NCBI GenBank assembly: GCA_019779905.1
Contig: JABAKE010000019.1
Coordinates: 19,207-83,206, forward strand
Source of the DNA: Modestobacter lapidis
GTDB taxonomy: Bacteria; Actinomycetota; Actinomycetes; Mycobacteriales; Geodermatophilaceae
Length of the DNA stretch: 64,000 bases
Reading direction: 5' to 3'
Positions 51,338 through 61,968 of the stretch are shown here, in pieces. Each line of letters begins with the position of its first letter. Positions within the stretch are counted from its first letter, which is position 1. Below the pieces are notes generated by a model. The model searched no databases. It was not told the origin of the DNA and was given only the letters and a program-made list of their open reading frames with translations. The position numbers were made by a program, and so were the translations under genes.

Positions 51338-51637
51338 TCAGACCCCCGCGGCGATGGCCGCCGGTTCGGCGGCGATGAGCCTCGTGCGCTCCTCCTCGCT
51401 CATGCCACCCCAGACCCCGTAGGGCTCGCGGACCGACAGGGCGTGCTGGAGGCAGGCGTCGAGTACCGGGCAGCGTCCGCAGACGGCCTTGGCAGCGGTC
51501 TGGCGGCGGGCGCGGGCCGGGCCGCGCTCACCGTCGGGGTGGAAGAACAGGGACGTGCTCTCGCCCCGGCAGGCGCCGTGCAGCTGCCAGTCCCACACCT
51601 CGGCAACGGGCGTGGGCAGTCGACGGATGTCGGCCAT
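51338..51637 (-). CDS. whiB3: WhiB-family iron-sulfur regulator, WhiB3-like
   Basis: The 99-aa protein has the four [4Fe-4S] Cys (Cys23, Cys53, Cys56, Cys62 in HGACRGE, VCGRCPVLDACLQH) and the G[VI]WGG turn (YGVWGGMSEEER). WDWQLHGACRG and LFFHPDGERGPARARR resemble WhiB3, and whiB3 is next to groEL1 in Mycobacterium. WhiB3 binds the housekeeping sigma factor and senses redox state. The ATG at 51637 follows GAGGAGG. Confidence 0.92.
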   Translation of the reverse strand: MADIRRLPTPVAEVWDWQLHGACRGESTSLFFHPDGERGPARARRQTAAKAVCGRCPVLDACLQHALSVREPYGVWGGMSEEERTRLIAAEPAAIAAGV

Positions 51638-51993
51638 GGGACCTCCTCGGCTCGGGTGCACCCGGGGGTCTACCCGGTCACGAATCAGCCGGTGCCCGCT
51701 GCCAACCGCGCCCAAACACACCTGTTCGCCCTCGCGCTGCGGGATGTCCGCGGATGTGCATCGGGCCGGGGTGGCCGGATCCCTCCCATTACCACCGTCA
51801 CCCGCGGGAGTGAGAGGCGGTGTCGTCACCTGACGGGGTGGATCAAGGTGGTCACAGGGAGTGCCGACCACCCCGGTGGGGACACGGCGACGGCGTTCCC
51901 GAGGCGGGTGTCACCCGCCTCGACCACCCGGTCGGGCGACGCCCGGCCGGCATGGCGCCGGCTCCCCGGGGGGCGACGCGGACAGGAGCAGCA
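51638..51993. promoter_or_regulatory. Divergent regulatory region between whiB3 and the bldM-like gene
   Basis: These 356 bp have no gene I would call. They hold a 9-bp perfect inverted repeat GAGGCGGGT-GTC-ACCCGCCTC (51901-51921), about 75 bp before the bldM-like start, which looks like an operator. I could not fix promoters for either gene. Confidence 0.4.
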
Positions 51994-52779
51994 GTGATCG
52001 AGGACAGGGTGCGGGGCAACGGCGCAAGCGCCGTCGTGTGGGTGTTCGACGACCGGCGCCGCGTGCGGGACGACGTCGCCGGCCGGTTGCTCGCGCTGCC
52101 GTTCGTGAGCCGCGTGGAGGCCGTCGGGGACCCCGCCTCGCTGACCGCCCGGCTGGCCAACCGGCTGCCCGACGTCCTGCTCGTCGGAACGCAGCGGGCC
52201 ACCGACAGCGGCCTGTCCGTCGCCACCCTGGTGCTGCGCAGCCACCCCGGTCTGGCGGTGCTGATGCTCGGCGCGCCGGAGGACGCCGACACGATCTGCG
52301 CCGCCATCGCCCTCGGCGCCCGCGGCTACCTGCGCTGGGACGCCAGCCCGCTGGAGCTCGGTCTGGGCCTCTCCCGGACCGGTATGCGCCCGGAGGTGCA
52401 GCGCCCGGGGCAGCCGATGGCCTCTGTTGCGCGGCAGCCACTGCACGCCATGGCCGCCGCCGGTTCCCTCGCCGGCTCCCTCGCCGGGCCCCCCGCCGGG
52501 GGAGCGCCGTCCTGGGCCGGAGCCAGCCCGCTGGCCGGGTTCGCCCCCACGACGGTGCGCTCCACGGTGCCCGAGGTCGCCCACGTGGCGCTGTCGGCGC
52601 GGGAGATGCAGGTGCTCACCGGCATGAGCGAGGGCAAGAGCAACGCCCAGATCGGCCGCGAGCTCTACCTGTCCGAGGACACCATCAAGACCCACGCCCG
52701 CCGGCTGTTCCGCAAGCTCGGCGCGAAGGACCGTGCCGAGGCGGTCGCCACCGGCTTCCGCCGCGGCCTGATGCAGTGA
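51994..52779 (+). CDS. BldM-like atypical response regulator
   Basis: The 261-aa protein has a receiver-like domain (residues 10-115), a linker of about 50 residues rich in Ala, Gly and Pro, and a LuxR-type HTH. The HTH (SAREMQVLTGMSEGKSNAQI, YLSEDTIKTHARRLFRKLGA, VATGFRRGLMQ) is very close to Streptomyces BldM, whose gene is also near guaB. The phospho-acceptor Asp is missing: the strand reads DVLLVGTQR where DLILMDVRMP is usual. GTG 51994 follows AGGAG by five bases. Activity probably does not depend on a partner kinase. Confidence 0.85.
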   Translation: MIEDRVRGNGASAVVWVFDDRRRVRDDVAGRLLALPFVSRVEAVGDPASLTARLANRLPDVLLVGTQRATDSGLSVATLVLRSHPGLAVLMLGAPEDADTICAAIALGARGYLRWDASPLELGLGLSRTGMRPEVQRPGQPMASVARQPLHAMAAAGSLAGSLAGPPAGGAPSWAGASPLAGFAPTTVRSTVPEVAHVALSAREMQVLTGMSEGKSNAQIGRELYLSEDTIKTHARRLFRKLGAKDRAEAVATGFRRGLMQ

Positions 52780-52892
52780 CACTGCGATCCTCGCGGATCG
52801 CCCCGCGGTCAGGTGTCGTGCCCGGCTCTCGCTGAGCCGTTGCCCGGAGTCCGGGCGGGAGCCTCCGGCCCCGCGCCCGGACTCCGGAGCCG
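52780..52892 (+). repeat. Family C post-stop hairpin element, copy 3
   Basis: After the bldM-like stop: CCGCGGTCAGGTGTCGTGCC, GCTGAGCCG, then a 14-bp perfect hairpin (52844-52857 with 52874-52887) around the identical loop GGAGCCTCCGGCCCCG (52858-52873). Likely terminator. Confidence 0.7.
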
Positions 52893-52895
52893 ACT

Positions 52896-54001
52896 ATGTC
52901 GGCGAGCGAGTGCCCTTCCCGGCTGCCGCTGAGCTCAAGATCTCCCTGGCGTCCTCTGGTGTCCCTGCCACTGCCCGGCCCGGTCCGCGTCGCCGCCTCC
53001 TCCCGCTGCGGCCTCTTCAGCAGCGCGGACCTGACGGCGGCCGGGGTCACCGAGCGGGAGATCAGCAGCGCTGTCCGCTCCGGTTGCTGGGTCCGGGTGC
53101 GCCGGGGGTGGTTCGTCACTGCGACCGACCTGGCCGCGGTCGAGGCAGCCGGGCGACGTCCCGAGCTCGACGTCCTGGTGGTGACCTCGGCCCTGGCCAG
53201 ACCCGGCGCGGCGCTGAGCCACGGCACCGCGGCCCGGCTCTGGGGTCTGCCCGTCCCCGCTGGGCTGGCGCCGGACGTGCGGCTCACCGACCCGGACCGG
53301 TGGCGCTCCGGGCCCGGCTACGTGATGACGCGAGCGGAACTCCCGGGCGACGAGGTGACCACCCGCGGCGGACACCGGCTCACGATCCCGGCCCGCACCC
53401 TGGTCGACACGGCCAGGGAGTGGGCGGAGCTGCCCGCGGTCGCCGCCCTGGACGCGGCCCTGCTCCGTGGCTTGGTCACGCCGGAACAGCTCCAGGAGGT
53501 CCTCGAACGGCACCGCTTCGCGCCACGCACCCCTCGTGCCGCCCGCGCGGTCGCCGCGGCGGACGGGCGTGCGGAGACCTGGCTGGAGACCCGTGGCCGG
53601 TTGCGCTTCCGCTCTGCTGGCCTGCCGCCCTACGTGCCGCAGGTGGAACTGTGGGTCGACGGACGGCTGGTGAAGGTGGTCGACGGCTGACGAAGGACCC
53701 CTCTGCCCCCCACCGCTCGCAAGCTCGCGGCGGAACCCTGCACAGGGGCCCCTACATCCGCGCCGGCCTACCGACGGCACCCCCTGACGTCCTGTTCGAC
53801 GAGAAGCGCCGTGAGGACCTGCTCCGAGCCGTCGGGGTGCGGTTCGTCCGGTTGGTCAACGCCGACCTGGGGCGGGGCTGGGCGCCGGTCGAGTCCCGGA
53901 TGCGCCGGGAGCTCGTCGTCCCCGGGCCCGTGGAGCGGTCGTTCCGCGCCGTGCCACGGGCGCTGGGGCGGGTGCGTGCCGCCGCCGCCGCGACGGGTTG
54001 A
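52896..54001 (+). pseudogene. AbiEi-like / DUF559 protein gene broken by a family A repeat
   Basis: The first 264 codons (52896-53690) encode a protein with an N-terminal winged-helix of the AbiEi antitoxin kind (CGLFSSADLTAAGVTEREIS, GCWVRVRRGWFV) and a middle domain (GAALSHGTAARLWGLPVPAG, RTLVDTAREWAELPAVAALD). The C-terminal endonuclease-like DUF559 domain begins at ETWLETRGRLRFRSAGLP but stops at VDG. A family A element (53691-53752) follows, and the rest of the domain (VLFDEKRREDLLRAVGVRFV) continues in another frame to 54001. About 15-20 residues that usually hold the core acidic residues between VDG and VLFDEKRRED are absent. Confidence 0.75.
53691..53752 (+). repeat. Family A element inside the broken gene
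   Basis: Outer stem CCCCTCTGC (53698-53706) with GCACAGGGG (53740-53748), one mismatch. The core CACCGCTCGCAAGCTCGCGG is typical. The insertion changes the frame. Confidence 0.85.
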
Positions 54002-54078
54002 GCCGGCTGCCCGACCGGTGGACCACGTCGTGAAGCGGTCCACCGGTCGGCCGGGCGGCTCAGGCTCGGTCGCCCCCG

Positions 54079-54489
54079 CTAGTCGTCGCGGGCGTGCCGT
54101 CCGGCGGTGCCGTGGCGGCCGCTGGGCTCCTCGCGTTCGGCCAGGGCAGCCACCCCGTCGGCGTACCCGCTGGCGTAGTCCCAGCTGACGTAGTCGTCGG
54201 GGTCGGGGTCGAACGGCGGCTCGTGCCGGCCGGTCTGCCCCTCGTCGAGCAGCTGCCGCAGGTTGGCCTGCATCAGCGGCCAGTCGACGTGGTGCTCCTC
54301 GTCGCAGTCCGGGCAGTCGACGACGATGCCCTTGACCCCGGTCGGTTCCAGCAGGGTGCGGAACACCTCGAGCTCAGCCAGGTCGTCGAGGACCCCGGCG
54401 CGTTCCTCGATGGTCAGCGGAGGCTGACCCGACCGGTCGTCGGGCCCGAACTCCGGGTCCGGACCGAATGTGTCGTCCCACGCGTCCAC
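54079..54489 (-). CDS. DUF5319 family protein (Rv3412-like)
   Basis: The 136-aa acidic protein has a CxxC (VVDCPDCDEEHHVDWPLM) and the family's HEPPFDPDPDDYVSWDYASG YADG segment. It corresponds in sequence and place (next to guaB) to Mycobacterium Rv3412, whose function is unknown. The start is GTG 54489, four bases after AGGAGG; an in-frame extension upstream is not conserved. It is divergent from guaB. Confidence 0.88.
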   Translation of the reverse strand: MDAWDDTFGPDPEFGPDDRSGQPPLTIEERAGVLDDLAELEVFRTLLEPTGVKGIVVDCPDCDEEHHVDWPLMQANLRQLLDEGQTGRHEPPFDPDPDDYVSWDYASGYADGVAALAEREEPSGRHGTAGRHARDD

Positions 54490-54617
54490 GTGTCCTCCTC
54501 GCCAGCACGTGCCGGCCCCGTTGCGCTGCCGGTGGAGCCGGCAGGTGGACGTGCACGCCCGCCCACCGGACAACGGTAACGGGGCGGGGGGACTCCGGGG
54601 GGTTCCGCCTAGCATGA

Positions 54618-56186
<1,569 letters not shown>

Positions 56187-56190
56187 CCGG

Positions 56191-56247
56191 ATGCGACCCG
56201 TGCCATCCGCGAGAACAACAAAGCCCACCAACTACCGAGCCCGGTGA
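56191..56247 (+). CDS. 18-codon mini-ORF with a copy of the guaB C-terminus
   Basis: An ORF from ATG 56191, just after the guaB stop, ends TNYRAR-TGA four bases before the guaB3 ATG. CCAACTACCG and the GGTGACC stop context occur at 56167-56187 and again at 56228-56248, so the gap arose by a 61-bp duplication. Translation is untested. Confidence 0.35.
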   Translation: MRPVPSARTTKPTNYRAR

Positions 56248-56251
56248 CCTG

Positions 56252-57424
56252 ATGCCCGTACGCGACAACGTCGAGATCGGTCTCAACCGGTTCGCCCGCC
56301 GTGGGTACGACCTCGACGAGGTCTCCCTCGTGCCCAGCCGCCGCACCCGGGACGTCGACGACGTCTCCACGGCCTGGCAGATCGACGCCTTCCGGTTCGA
56401 CATCCCGATGATCACCAGCGCCAGCGATGCGGTGGTCAGCCCGGCGACCGCCATCGCCGTCGGTGCTGCCGGGGGTCTGGGCGTGCTCAACGCCGAGGGC
56501 CTCTGGACCCGCTACGACGACCCGACCGACGTCTACCGCCAGCTCAAGGCGGCGTCGTCGGCGGAGGCCGGCCCCCCGACCGCGCTGCTGCAGCGGCTCT
56601 ACGCCGAGCCGGTGAAGCCCGACCTGGTCGCCGCCCGGGTCAAGGAACTGCACGACTCCGGGGTGACCACGGCCGTGCGGATCTCTCCGCAGCACACCCT
56701 GCGGCTCGCCCCGGCGGTGCTGTCGGCCGGGGTCGACCTGCTGGTCATCCAGGGCACCATCGTCTCCGCCGAGCACGTGACCACCTCCGGGGAGGCGCTG
56801 AACCTCAAGGAGTTCATCGCCGACCTCGACGTCCCGGTGATCGTGGGCGGGGCGGCCGACTACCAGACCGCGCTGCACCTGATGCGCACCGGCGCGGCCG
56901 GCGTCATCGTCGGCGTGGGCGCCGACAGCTGGTCCACCGCCGACGCGGTGATGGGCATCCGGGTGCCGCTGGCCAGCGCGATCGCCGACGCCGCCGCGGC
57001 CCGTCGCGACTACCTCGACGAGACCGGCGGCCGGTACGTGCACGTGATCGCCAACGGCCGGATCGAGACCAGCGGCGCCATCGCCCGGGCGCTGGCCTGC
57101 GGGGCGGACGCCGTCCAGCTGGGTGAGCCGCTGCGGTCGGCCGAGGAGGCCCCGGCCGGCGGCGTGTGGTGGGACTCGGTGGCGGCCCACCCGCGGCTGC
57201 CCCGCGGCGGCGCCTCGACGGCCGCCGCGCCGCGCGGCACGCTGGAGCAGGTGCTGCTCGGCCCGGCCGAGGCTCCCGACGGGCGCACCAACCTGTTCGG
57301 GGCGCTGCGCCGCACGATGGCCAAGACGGGGTACCGGGACCTCAAGGAGTTCCAGCGGGTCGACCTGGTCATCGGCGGCGGCAACGGCGAGACCGCACCC
57401 GCCGCCGGGCACCTGGTCGGCTGA
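56252..57424 (+). CDS. guaB3: GuaB3 family IMP dehydrogenase-related protein
   Basis: The 390-aa protein has the IMPDH barrel ([60 protein letters not shown]) but no CBS domains. The catalytic-Cys loop is replaced ([15 protein letters not shown]), as in mycobacterial GuaB3, so normal IMP oxidation is doubtful. The place between guaB and guaA is conserved in actinobacteria. The ATG at 56252 is the family N-terminus ([20 protein letters not shown]). Confidence 0.93.
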   Translation: MPVRDNVEIGLNRFARRGYDLDEVSLVPSRRTRDVDDVSTAWQIDAFRFDIPMITSASDAVVSPATAIAVGAAGGLGVLNAEGLWTRYDDPTDVYRQLKAASSAEAGPPTALLQRLYAEPVKPDLVAARVKELHDSGVTTAVRISPQHTLRLAPAVLSAGVDLLVIQGTIVSAEHVTTSGEALNLKEFIADLDVPVIVGGAADYQTALHLMRTGAAGVIVGVGADSWSTADAVMGIRVPLASAIADAAAARRDYLDETGGRYVHVIANGRIETSGAIARALACGADAVQLGEPLRSAEEAPAGGVWWDSVAAHPRLPRGGASTAAAPRGTLEQVLLGPAEAPDGRTNLFGALRRTMAKTGYRDLKEFQRVDLVIGGGNGETAPAAGHLVG

Positions 57425-57425
57425 G

Positions 57426-58988
57426 GTGGACTTCCCGACCGTCCTGGTCGTCGACTTCGGCGCCCAGTACGCCCAGCTCATCGCCCGGCGCATCCGGGAG
57501 GCCGGCGTCTACTCCGAGCTCGTCCCCGGTGACCTGCCGGTGGCCGACGTGCTGGCCAGGAAGCCGGCGGCGATCATCCTGTCCGGTGGGCCGTCGAGCG
57601 TGTACGCCCCGGGCGCCCCCCAGGTCGACCCGGCGCTGTTCGAGTCCGGGGTCCCGGCCTTCGGGATCTGCTACGGCTTCCAGGCCATGGCCGCGGGCCT
57701 CGGCGGCACCGTGGCCCGCACCGGTGACCGGGAGTACGGCGGAACGCAGCTGACCGTCACCACCCCCGGGCAGCTGTTCGGCGCGCTGCCGAACGAGCAG
57801 TCGGTGTGGATGAGCCACGGCGACGCGGTCAGCGCCGCTCCACCCGGGTTCACCGTGACCGCGACCAGCACCGGCGCGCCGGTGGCCGCGTTCGAGGACG
57901 TCGACCGCCGGCTGGCCGGGGTGCAGTTCCACCCCGAGGTCCGGCACACCGCACACGGGCAGTCCGTGCTCGAGCACTTCCTGTTCGACATCGCCGGCCT
58001 GGAGCCGAGCTGGACGATGGCCAACGTCGTCGAGGAGCAGGTGGCGGCGATCCGCGCGCAGATCGGGGATCGGCGGGCGATCTGCGGACTGTCCGGCGGG
58101 GTCGACTCCGCGGTGGCGGCGGCACTCGTGCAGCGGGCCATCGGCGACCGGCTCACCTGCGTCTACGTCGACCACGGCCTGATGCGCGAGGGCGAGACCG
58201 AGCAGATCGAACGCGACTTCGTCGCCGTCACCGGCGCCGACCTGCGGGTGGTCGACGCCGGCGAGCAGTTCCTCGGTGCGCTGGCCGGGGTCAGCGACCC
58301 GGAGCAGAAGCGGAAGATCATCGGCCGGGAGTTCATCCGGGTCTTCGAGCGGGCCGCCCTCGACGTCGTCGCCGACGCGCAGGAGCACGGCGAGACCGTC
58401 GACTTCCTGGTGCAGGGGACGCTGTACCCCGACGTGGTGGAGTCCGGCGGCGGATCCGGGACGGCGAACATCAAGAGCCACCACAACGTCGGCGGGCTGC
58501 CCGAGGACCTCACCTTCACCCTCGTCGAGCCGCTGCGCACGCTGTTCAAGGACGAGGTGCGCGAGGTGGGCCGCCGGCTGGGGCTCCCGGACACCCTGGT
58601 GCAGCGCCAGCCGTTCCCCGGTCCGGGCCTCGGTATCAGGATCGTCGGGGAGGTGACCGCCGAGCGGCTCACCGTGCTGCGCCAGGCCGACGCGATCGCC
58701 CGCGCCGAGCTCTCCGCGGCGTCGCTCGACACCGAGATCTGGCAGTGCCCGGTGGTGCTGCTGGCCGACGTCCGCTCGGTGGGCGTCCAGGGCGACGGGC
58801 GCACCTACGGCCACCCGGTGGTGCTGCGCCCGGTGTCCAGCGAGGACGCGATGACCGCGGACTGGACCAGGTTGCCCTACGACGTGCTGGCTCGGATCTC
58901 CACCCGGATCACCAACGAGGTGGCCGAGGTCAACCGGGTGGTGCTGGACGTGACCAGCAAGCCCCCGGGCACCATCGAATGGGAATGA
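57426..58988 (+). CDS. guaA: GMP synthase (glutamine-hydrolysing)
   Basis: The 520-aa enzyme makes GMP from XMP. The amidotransferase half has Cys82 ([11 protein letters not shown]) and GVQFHPEV. The ATP-pyrophosphatase half has [19 protein letters not shown], and the dimerisation domain ends [16 protein letters not shown] 57426 lies one base after the guaB3 stop, so guaB, guaB3 and guaA form one unit. Confidence 0.98.
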   Translation: MDFPTVLVVDFGAQYAQLIARRIREAGVYSELVPGDLPVADVLARKPAAIILSGGPSSVYAPGAPQVDPALFESGVPAFGICYGFQAMAAGLGGTVARTGDREYGGTQLTVTTPGQLFGALPNEQSVWMSHGDAVSAAPPGFTVTATSTGAPVAAFEDVDRRLAGVQFHPEVRHTAHGQSVLEHFLFDIAGLEPSWTMANVVEEQVAAIRAQIGDRRAICGLSGGVDSAVAAALVQRAIGDRLTCVYVDHGLMREGETEQIERDFVAVTGADLRVVDAGEQFLGALAGVSDPEQKRKIIGREFIRVFERAALDVVADAQEHGETVDFLVQGTLYPDVVESGGGSGTANIKSHHNVGGLPEDLTFTLVEPLRTLFKDEVREVGRRLGLPDTLVQRQPFPGPGLGIRIVGEVTAERLTVLRQADAIARAELSAASLDTEIWQCPVVLLADVRSVGVQGDGRTYGHPVVLRPVSSEDAMTADWTRLPYDVLARISTRITNEVAEVNRVVLDVTSKPPGTIEWE

Positions 58989-59050
58989 GGGCCGTGCTGC
59001 CTCCCGCCCCTCGCTGAGGCGCGGGGCGGGGCCTGCAGGAGGGCCGCACG
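58989..59050 (+). repeat. Degenerate family A element (guaA-exchanger)
   Basis: The inner hairpin CCCGCCCC/GGGGCGGGG is intact, but the outer arms pair only through CTGC/GCAG. The right-arm pattern GCAGGAGGGCCG is typical of the family. Confidence 0.55.
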
Positions 59051-59119
59051 AGCTGCGGGCGGCCGGCGGCCGTGCTGAGGTGGTCGGCGGTCTGACCGTC
59101 GTCACCAGGAGGTTCGCGA

Positions 59120-60145
59120 GTGACCACCGGAACCTGGCCACTCCTGCCGAGCGTGCTGGCCCTGGCCGCCATGGCGCTGCTCATCGTGTTCGTCGGCATT
59201 CGGCTGACCCGCACCGCCGACGAGCTCGCCGACCGCACCGGCCTCGGTGACGCGGTCGGCGGGGCGCTGCTGCTGGGTGCGGTCACGTCGCTGCCCGGGA
59301 ACGTCACCGTGCTCACCGGCGCACTGGAGGGGGATGCCGGATTCGCGCTGGCGAACCCGGTCGGTGGCATCGCCCTGCAGACGGTCTGGCTGGCGATCGC
59401 CGACCTGGTGTACCGGCGGGCGAACCTGGAGCACGCCGCGGCGTCCCTGGAGAACGTCATGCAGTCGGTGATCCTCATGGCGATGCTGTCGCTGCCGGTG
59501 ATCGCCTACTCGACACCCCAGCTGACGCTGGGCTGGATCCATCCCGTGACGCTGCTCATCCCCCTCCTGTACGCCTACGGGCTCGTGCTGTTGCGCCGGA
59601 TGCACGATCACCCGATGTGGGTGCCCACCCACACGTCGGCGACGGAGGTGGACGACGCCGAGGGGGAGGAGGGTTCCGGGCGTTCCACCGGCCGGCTGTG
59701 GGGCACCCTGGCCGGCCTCGGCCTGCTCGTCGGCGTCGCCGGCTGGATCGTCGGGCAGGCCGGTCTCGGCGTGGCGGCCGGCACTGGTCTGGAGGGTGGC
59801 ATCGTCGGGTTCACCCTGACCACCGCCGTGAGCTCGCTGCCCGAACTCGTCGTGCTGGTCACGGCCGTGCGGATGGGCCAGCTGACCCTCGGGGTGGGCA
59901 ACATCGTCGGGGGGAACGTCTACGACATGCTGATGATCTCCCTGGCGGACATCGGCTACCTGGAGGGGTCCCTCTACCGGGCGGCCGGGCCGACCAGCCT
60001 GGTGCTCCTGGGTGGCACCATGCTGCTGATCGCCGTGCTCACCGCCGGGCTGGTCATGCGCGACCGCAAGGGAATCGGCTTCGAGGGCATGCTGATACCT
60101 GTCATCTACGTGGCCACCATCGCCCTGGCCCTGTTCAGCCGGTGA
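59120..60145 (+). CDS. CaCA-family cation/Ca2+ exchanger
   Basis: The 341-aa protein is predicted to have about ten membrane helices in two inverted halves. The alpha repeats are GAVTSLPGNVTVLTGALEGD and TTAVSSLPELVVLVTAVRMG, each followed by an N-P or N-I-V-G-G helix (ANPVGGIALQT, GNIVGGNVYDMLMI). An acidic loop (VDDAEGEEGS) separates the halves. The ion pair (Na+ or H+ for Ca2+) cannot be told. GTG 59120 follows AGGAGG. Confidence 0.9.
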   Translation: MTTGTWPLLPSVLALAAMALLIVFVGIRLTRTADELADRTGLGDAVGGALLLGAVTSLPGNVTVLTGALEGDAGFALANPVGGIALQTVWLAIADLVYRRANLEHAAASLENVMQSVILMAMLSLPVIAYSTPQLTLGWIHPVTLLIPLLYAYGLVLLRRMHDHPMWVPTHTSATEVDDAEGEEGSGRSTGRLWGTLAGLGLLVGVAGWIVGQAGLGVAAGTGLEGGIVGFTLTTAVSSLPELVVLVTAVRMGQLTLGVGNIVGGNVYDMLMISLADIGYLEGSLYRAAGPTSLVLLGGTMLLIAVLTAGLVMRDRKGIGFEGMLIPVIYVATIALALFSR

Positions 60146-60233
60146 CACCGTGCCGCTCCGGGCGTGGCCAGCGAGCGACGGGAGTGTTCGTGCCCGCCGA
60201 GCAGGGACGTCGTCGTGCCCTCGACCGGTCCGC

Positions 60234-60581
60234 TCACGGCACGGCGACCAGGACCGGCCAGGGTGCGGCCGCCCCGAGGGACGAGCCCAGCACGGTCAGC
60301 GCCAGGACCAGGAGCACCTCGGTGGTGATGCCGAACGCCGTGCCCGCCAGGTGCTGCCGGCGTTCGGTGCCGCTGCTCGAGCGCGCCCCCAGCACGCCGA
60401 CCACGCCGACGACGATCCCCAGCGCAGCGGCGAAGACCGGGTCGACCAGCACGAGCGGAACCGAGAGCGCCCCGGCGACGAGGGTGACCAGCCCCCACCA
60501 GGCCGGCCGGGCACCGGCCGGCCCGGTGGGGGCCGGCCGCACCTCGGCCGGTCGGTCGGCGAGCTGCCGGGTCTCGTCCAC
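60234..60581 (-). CDS. Small membrane protein of unknown function
   Basis: The 115-aa protein has three hydrophobic segments (WWGLVTLVAGALSVPLVLV, AAALGIVVGVVGVLGA, TTEVLLVLALTVLGSSLG), like DUF4190-type proteins. GTG 60581 has GGAGG eight bases upstream; an upstream in-frame GTG at 60635 would overlap the preceding gene. It is the last gene of a minus-strand set with the PspC gene. It has no assigned function. Confidence 0.65.
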   Translation of the reverse strand: MDETRQLADRPAEVRPAPTGPAGARPAWWGLVTLVAGALSVPLVLVDPVFAAALGIVVGVVGVLGARSSSGTERRQHLAGTAFGITTEVLLVLALTVLGSSLGAAAPWPVLVAVP

Positions 60582-60615
60582 GGTCCGCCTCCGGGTCGGG
60601 GTCGGGGTCGGTCGG

Positions 60616-60909
60616 TCAGCGGTGGCGACGGGCACGGCGCAGCTCGGTCACGAGCAGCGCCACGCCGGCCCCGAGGAGCAGCAGCCAGGCCATGCCGCCG
60701 TCCCACAACAGGCCGTCGGGCAGGTCCACGTCCACGGCCACCAGCAGGCCCAGCACGGCGAAGGCCAGCCCGACGACCAGGGAGAACCGGTCGACCGCGC
60801 GCTTCCCCGTGGCTGCCGGCGGCTCCGCCTCGGGAGTCGTGATCGGCTCCGGCCACAGGTTCTCCTGCCACCGGGTGGGCGTGGTCGGAAACTCGCTGTA
60901 GTCAGCCAC
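60616..60909 (-). CDS. Small two-helix membrane protein
   Basis: The 97-aa protein has a polar N-terminus and two hydrophobic segments (FSLVVGLAFAVLGLLVAV, GGMAWLLLLGAGVALLV) and a basic end. GTG 60909 overlaps the stop of the PspC gene by eight bases, which argues for translational coupling and a shared role at the membrane. It is unassigned. Confidence 0.7.
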   Translation of the reverse strand: MADYSEFPTTPTRWQENLWPEPITTPEAEPPAATGKRAVDRFSLVVGLAFAVLGLLVAVDVDLPDGLLWDGGMAWLLLLGAGVALLVTELRRARRHR

Positions 60910-61834
60910 GGGACACCTTCACATCTCCGATGCCGGACTCCACGGTGAGGCGGAACTCGGCGAGGTCGTCGTCGGTCCAGGCAGCCGAGCCGGTGCCCGG
61001 GTAGAACCCGCTGTCCGAGGAGTCGCCGAACACGTCGGCCTCCCCGAGACCGTTGTCCACGCTGACCCGGACGTCGGCCGAGCGGGGCACGATCACCGCG
61101 ACGTCGCCGATGCCGGAGTTCACCAGCACGGGAAGCGGCCCGTCGAGGTCGCTGAGGTCGAGGCGGGTCAGGTCCAGGGTGAGGTCGCCGACGCCGCTGT
61201 CGTACCGGTCCTGCACCGCATCGGCGGTCATCGGCCGGTAGGTGCGGTCGCCCACCGAGCCCTCGGGCACGGGGTCGGTCGTGCTGACCATCGCGGCGAG
61301 CGACAGGACACCGCCCAGGACGACGAGAACGCTGCGGGCGCCCCGGCCGGCGCCGGTCACCGCGGCGATGACGAGCCCGATCCCGACGACGACGAGCGCG
61401 CTGCCGAGGAAGCCGCGGGCGCCGAGGTCCCAGTCGGTGAACCGGGAGACCAGGGCGCCGATGCCCATCACGATCAGCAGGGCGGCGAGCGTGATGCCCG
61501 GGACAGGGGAGCGCGGACCGTGCGGTGCTCTCGGCGTCTGGGTGACCTGGGCGGCCTGGCCGGCCGCCGCCGGCGGCATGAGCAGCCACAGCAGCGGATA
61601 GATGATCAGGCCGACGCCCCAGGCCAGCGTCACCGCGACGAAGCCGACCCGCCACAGCAGCGCGTCGATGCCGGTGTACTCGGCCAGGCCGCCGGCGACC
61701 CCGCCGATGACCTTGTTGGTCCGGCTGCGATGCAACGGGGGCCGCTGGTCGGCGCCGGGTGGTGGCGGGGGGAACGGCCCGGGTGGCAGTTCGCCGGCCG
61801 GCGGCGGGTAGGCGGGAGGAGGTGCCGATGTCAT
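60902..61834 (-). CDS. PspC domain membrane protein with C-terminal toast-rack (LiaF-like) domain
   Basis: The 310-aa protein has a Pro-rich N-terminus, a PspC domain (residues 36-92: NKVIGGVAGGLAEYTGIDAL, IIYPLLWLLMP), two or three further membrane segments, and a C-terminal beta-rich domain (SGVGDLTLDLTRLDLSDLDG, NSGIGDVAVIVPRSADVRV, ESGIGDVKVSRG). Such proteins act as envelope-stress sensors or inhibitors next to LiaRS-type systems. It is divergent from the PspC-kinase gene 134 bp away. Confidence 0.85.
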   Translation of the reverse strand: MTSAPPPAYPPPAGELPPGPFPPPPPGADQRPPLHRSRTNKVIGGVAGGLAEYTGIDALLWRVGFVAVTLAWGVGLIIYPLLWLLMPPAAAGQAAQVTQTPRAPHGPRSPVPGITLAALLIVMGIGALVSRFTDWDLGARGFLGSALVVVGIGLVIAAVTGAGRGARSVLVVLGGVLSLAAMVSTTDPVPEGSVGDRTYRPMTADAVQDRYDSGVGDLTLDLTRLDLSDLDGPLPVLVNSGIGDVAVIVPRSADVRVSVDNGLGEADVFGDSSDSGFYPGTGSAAWTDDDLAEFRLTVESGIGDVKVSRG

Positions 61835-61968
61835 GCCCCGAGCCTGCCGAGCAGGTGCGCCCGGCGGTATCGGGGAACCACCTGACCCGACCCTGATCTG
61901 TGCCGGCTGCCCCGACTCCGGGTGATCACCGGTGTCTGACGGGCCTGGCCGGTGGGACGATCGTCGGC

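Noticed and set aside
60582..60635. An earlier start at GTG 60635 for the small membrane protein
   Set aside because: It overlaps the preceding gene by 20 bp and adds a Pro/Thr-rich stretch, whereas GTG 60581 has a good GGAGG at the right distance.
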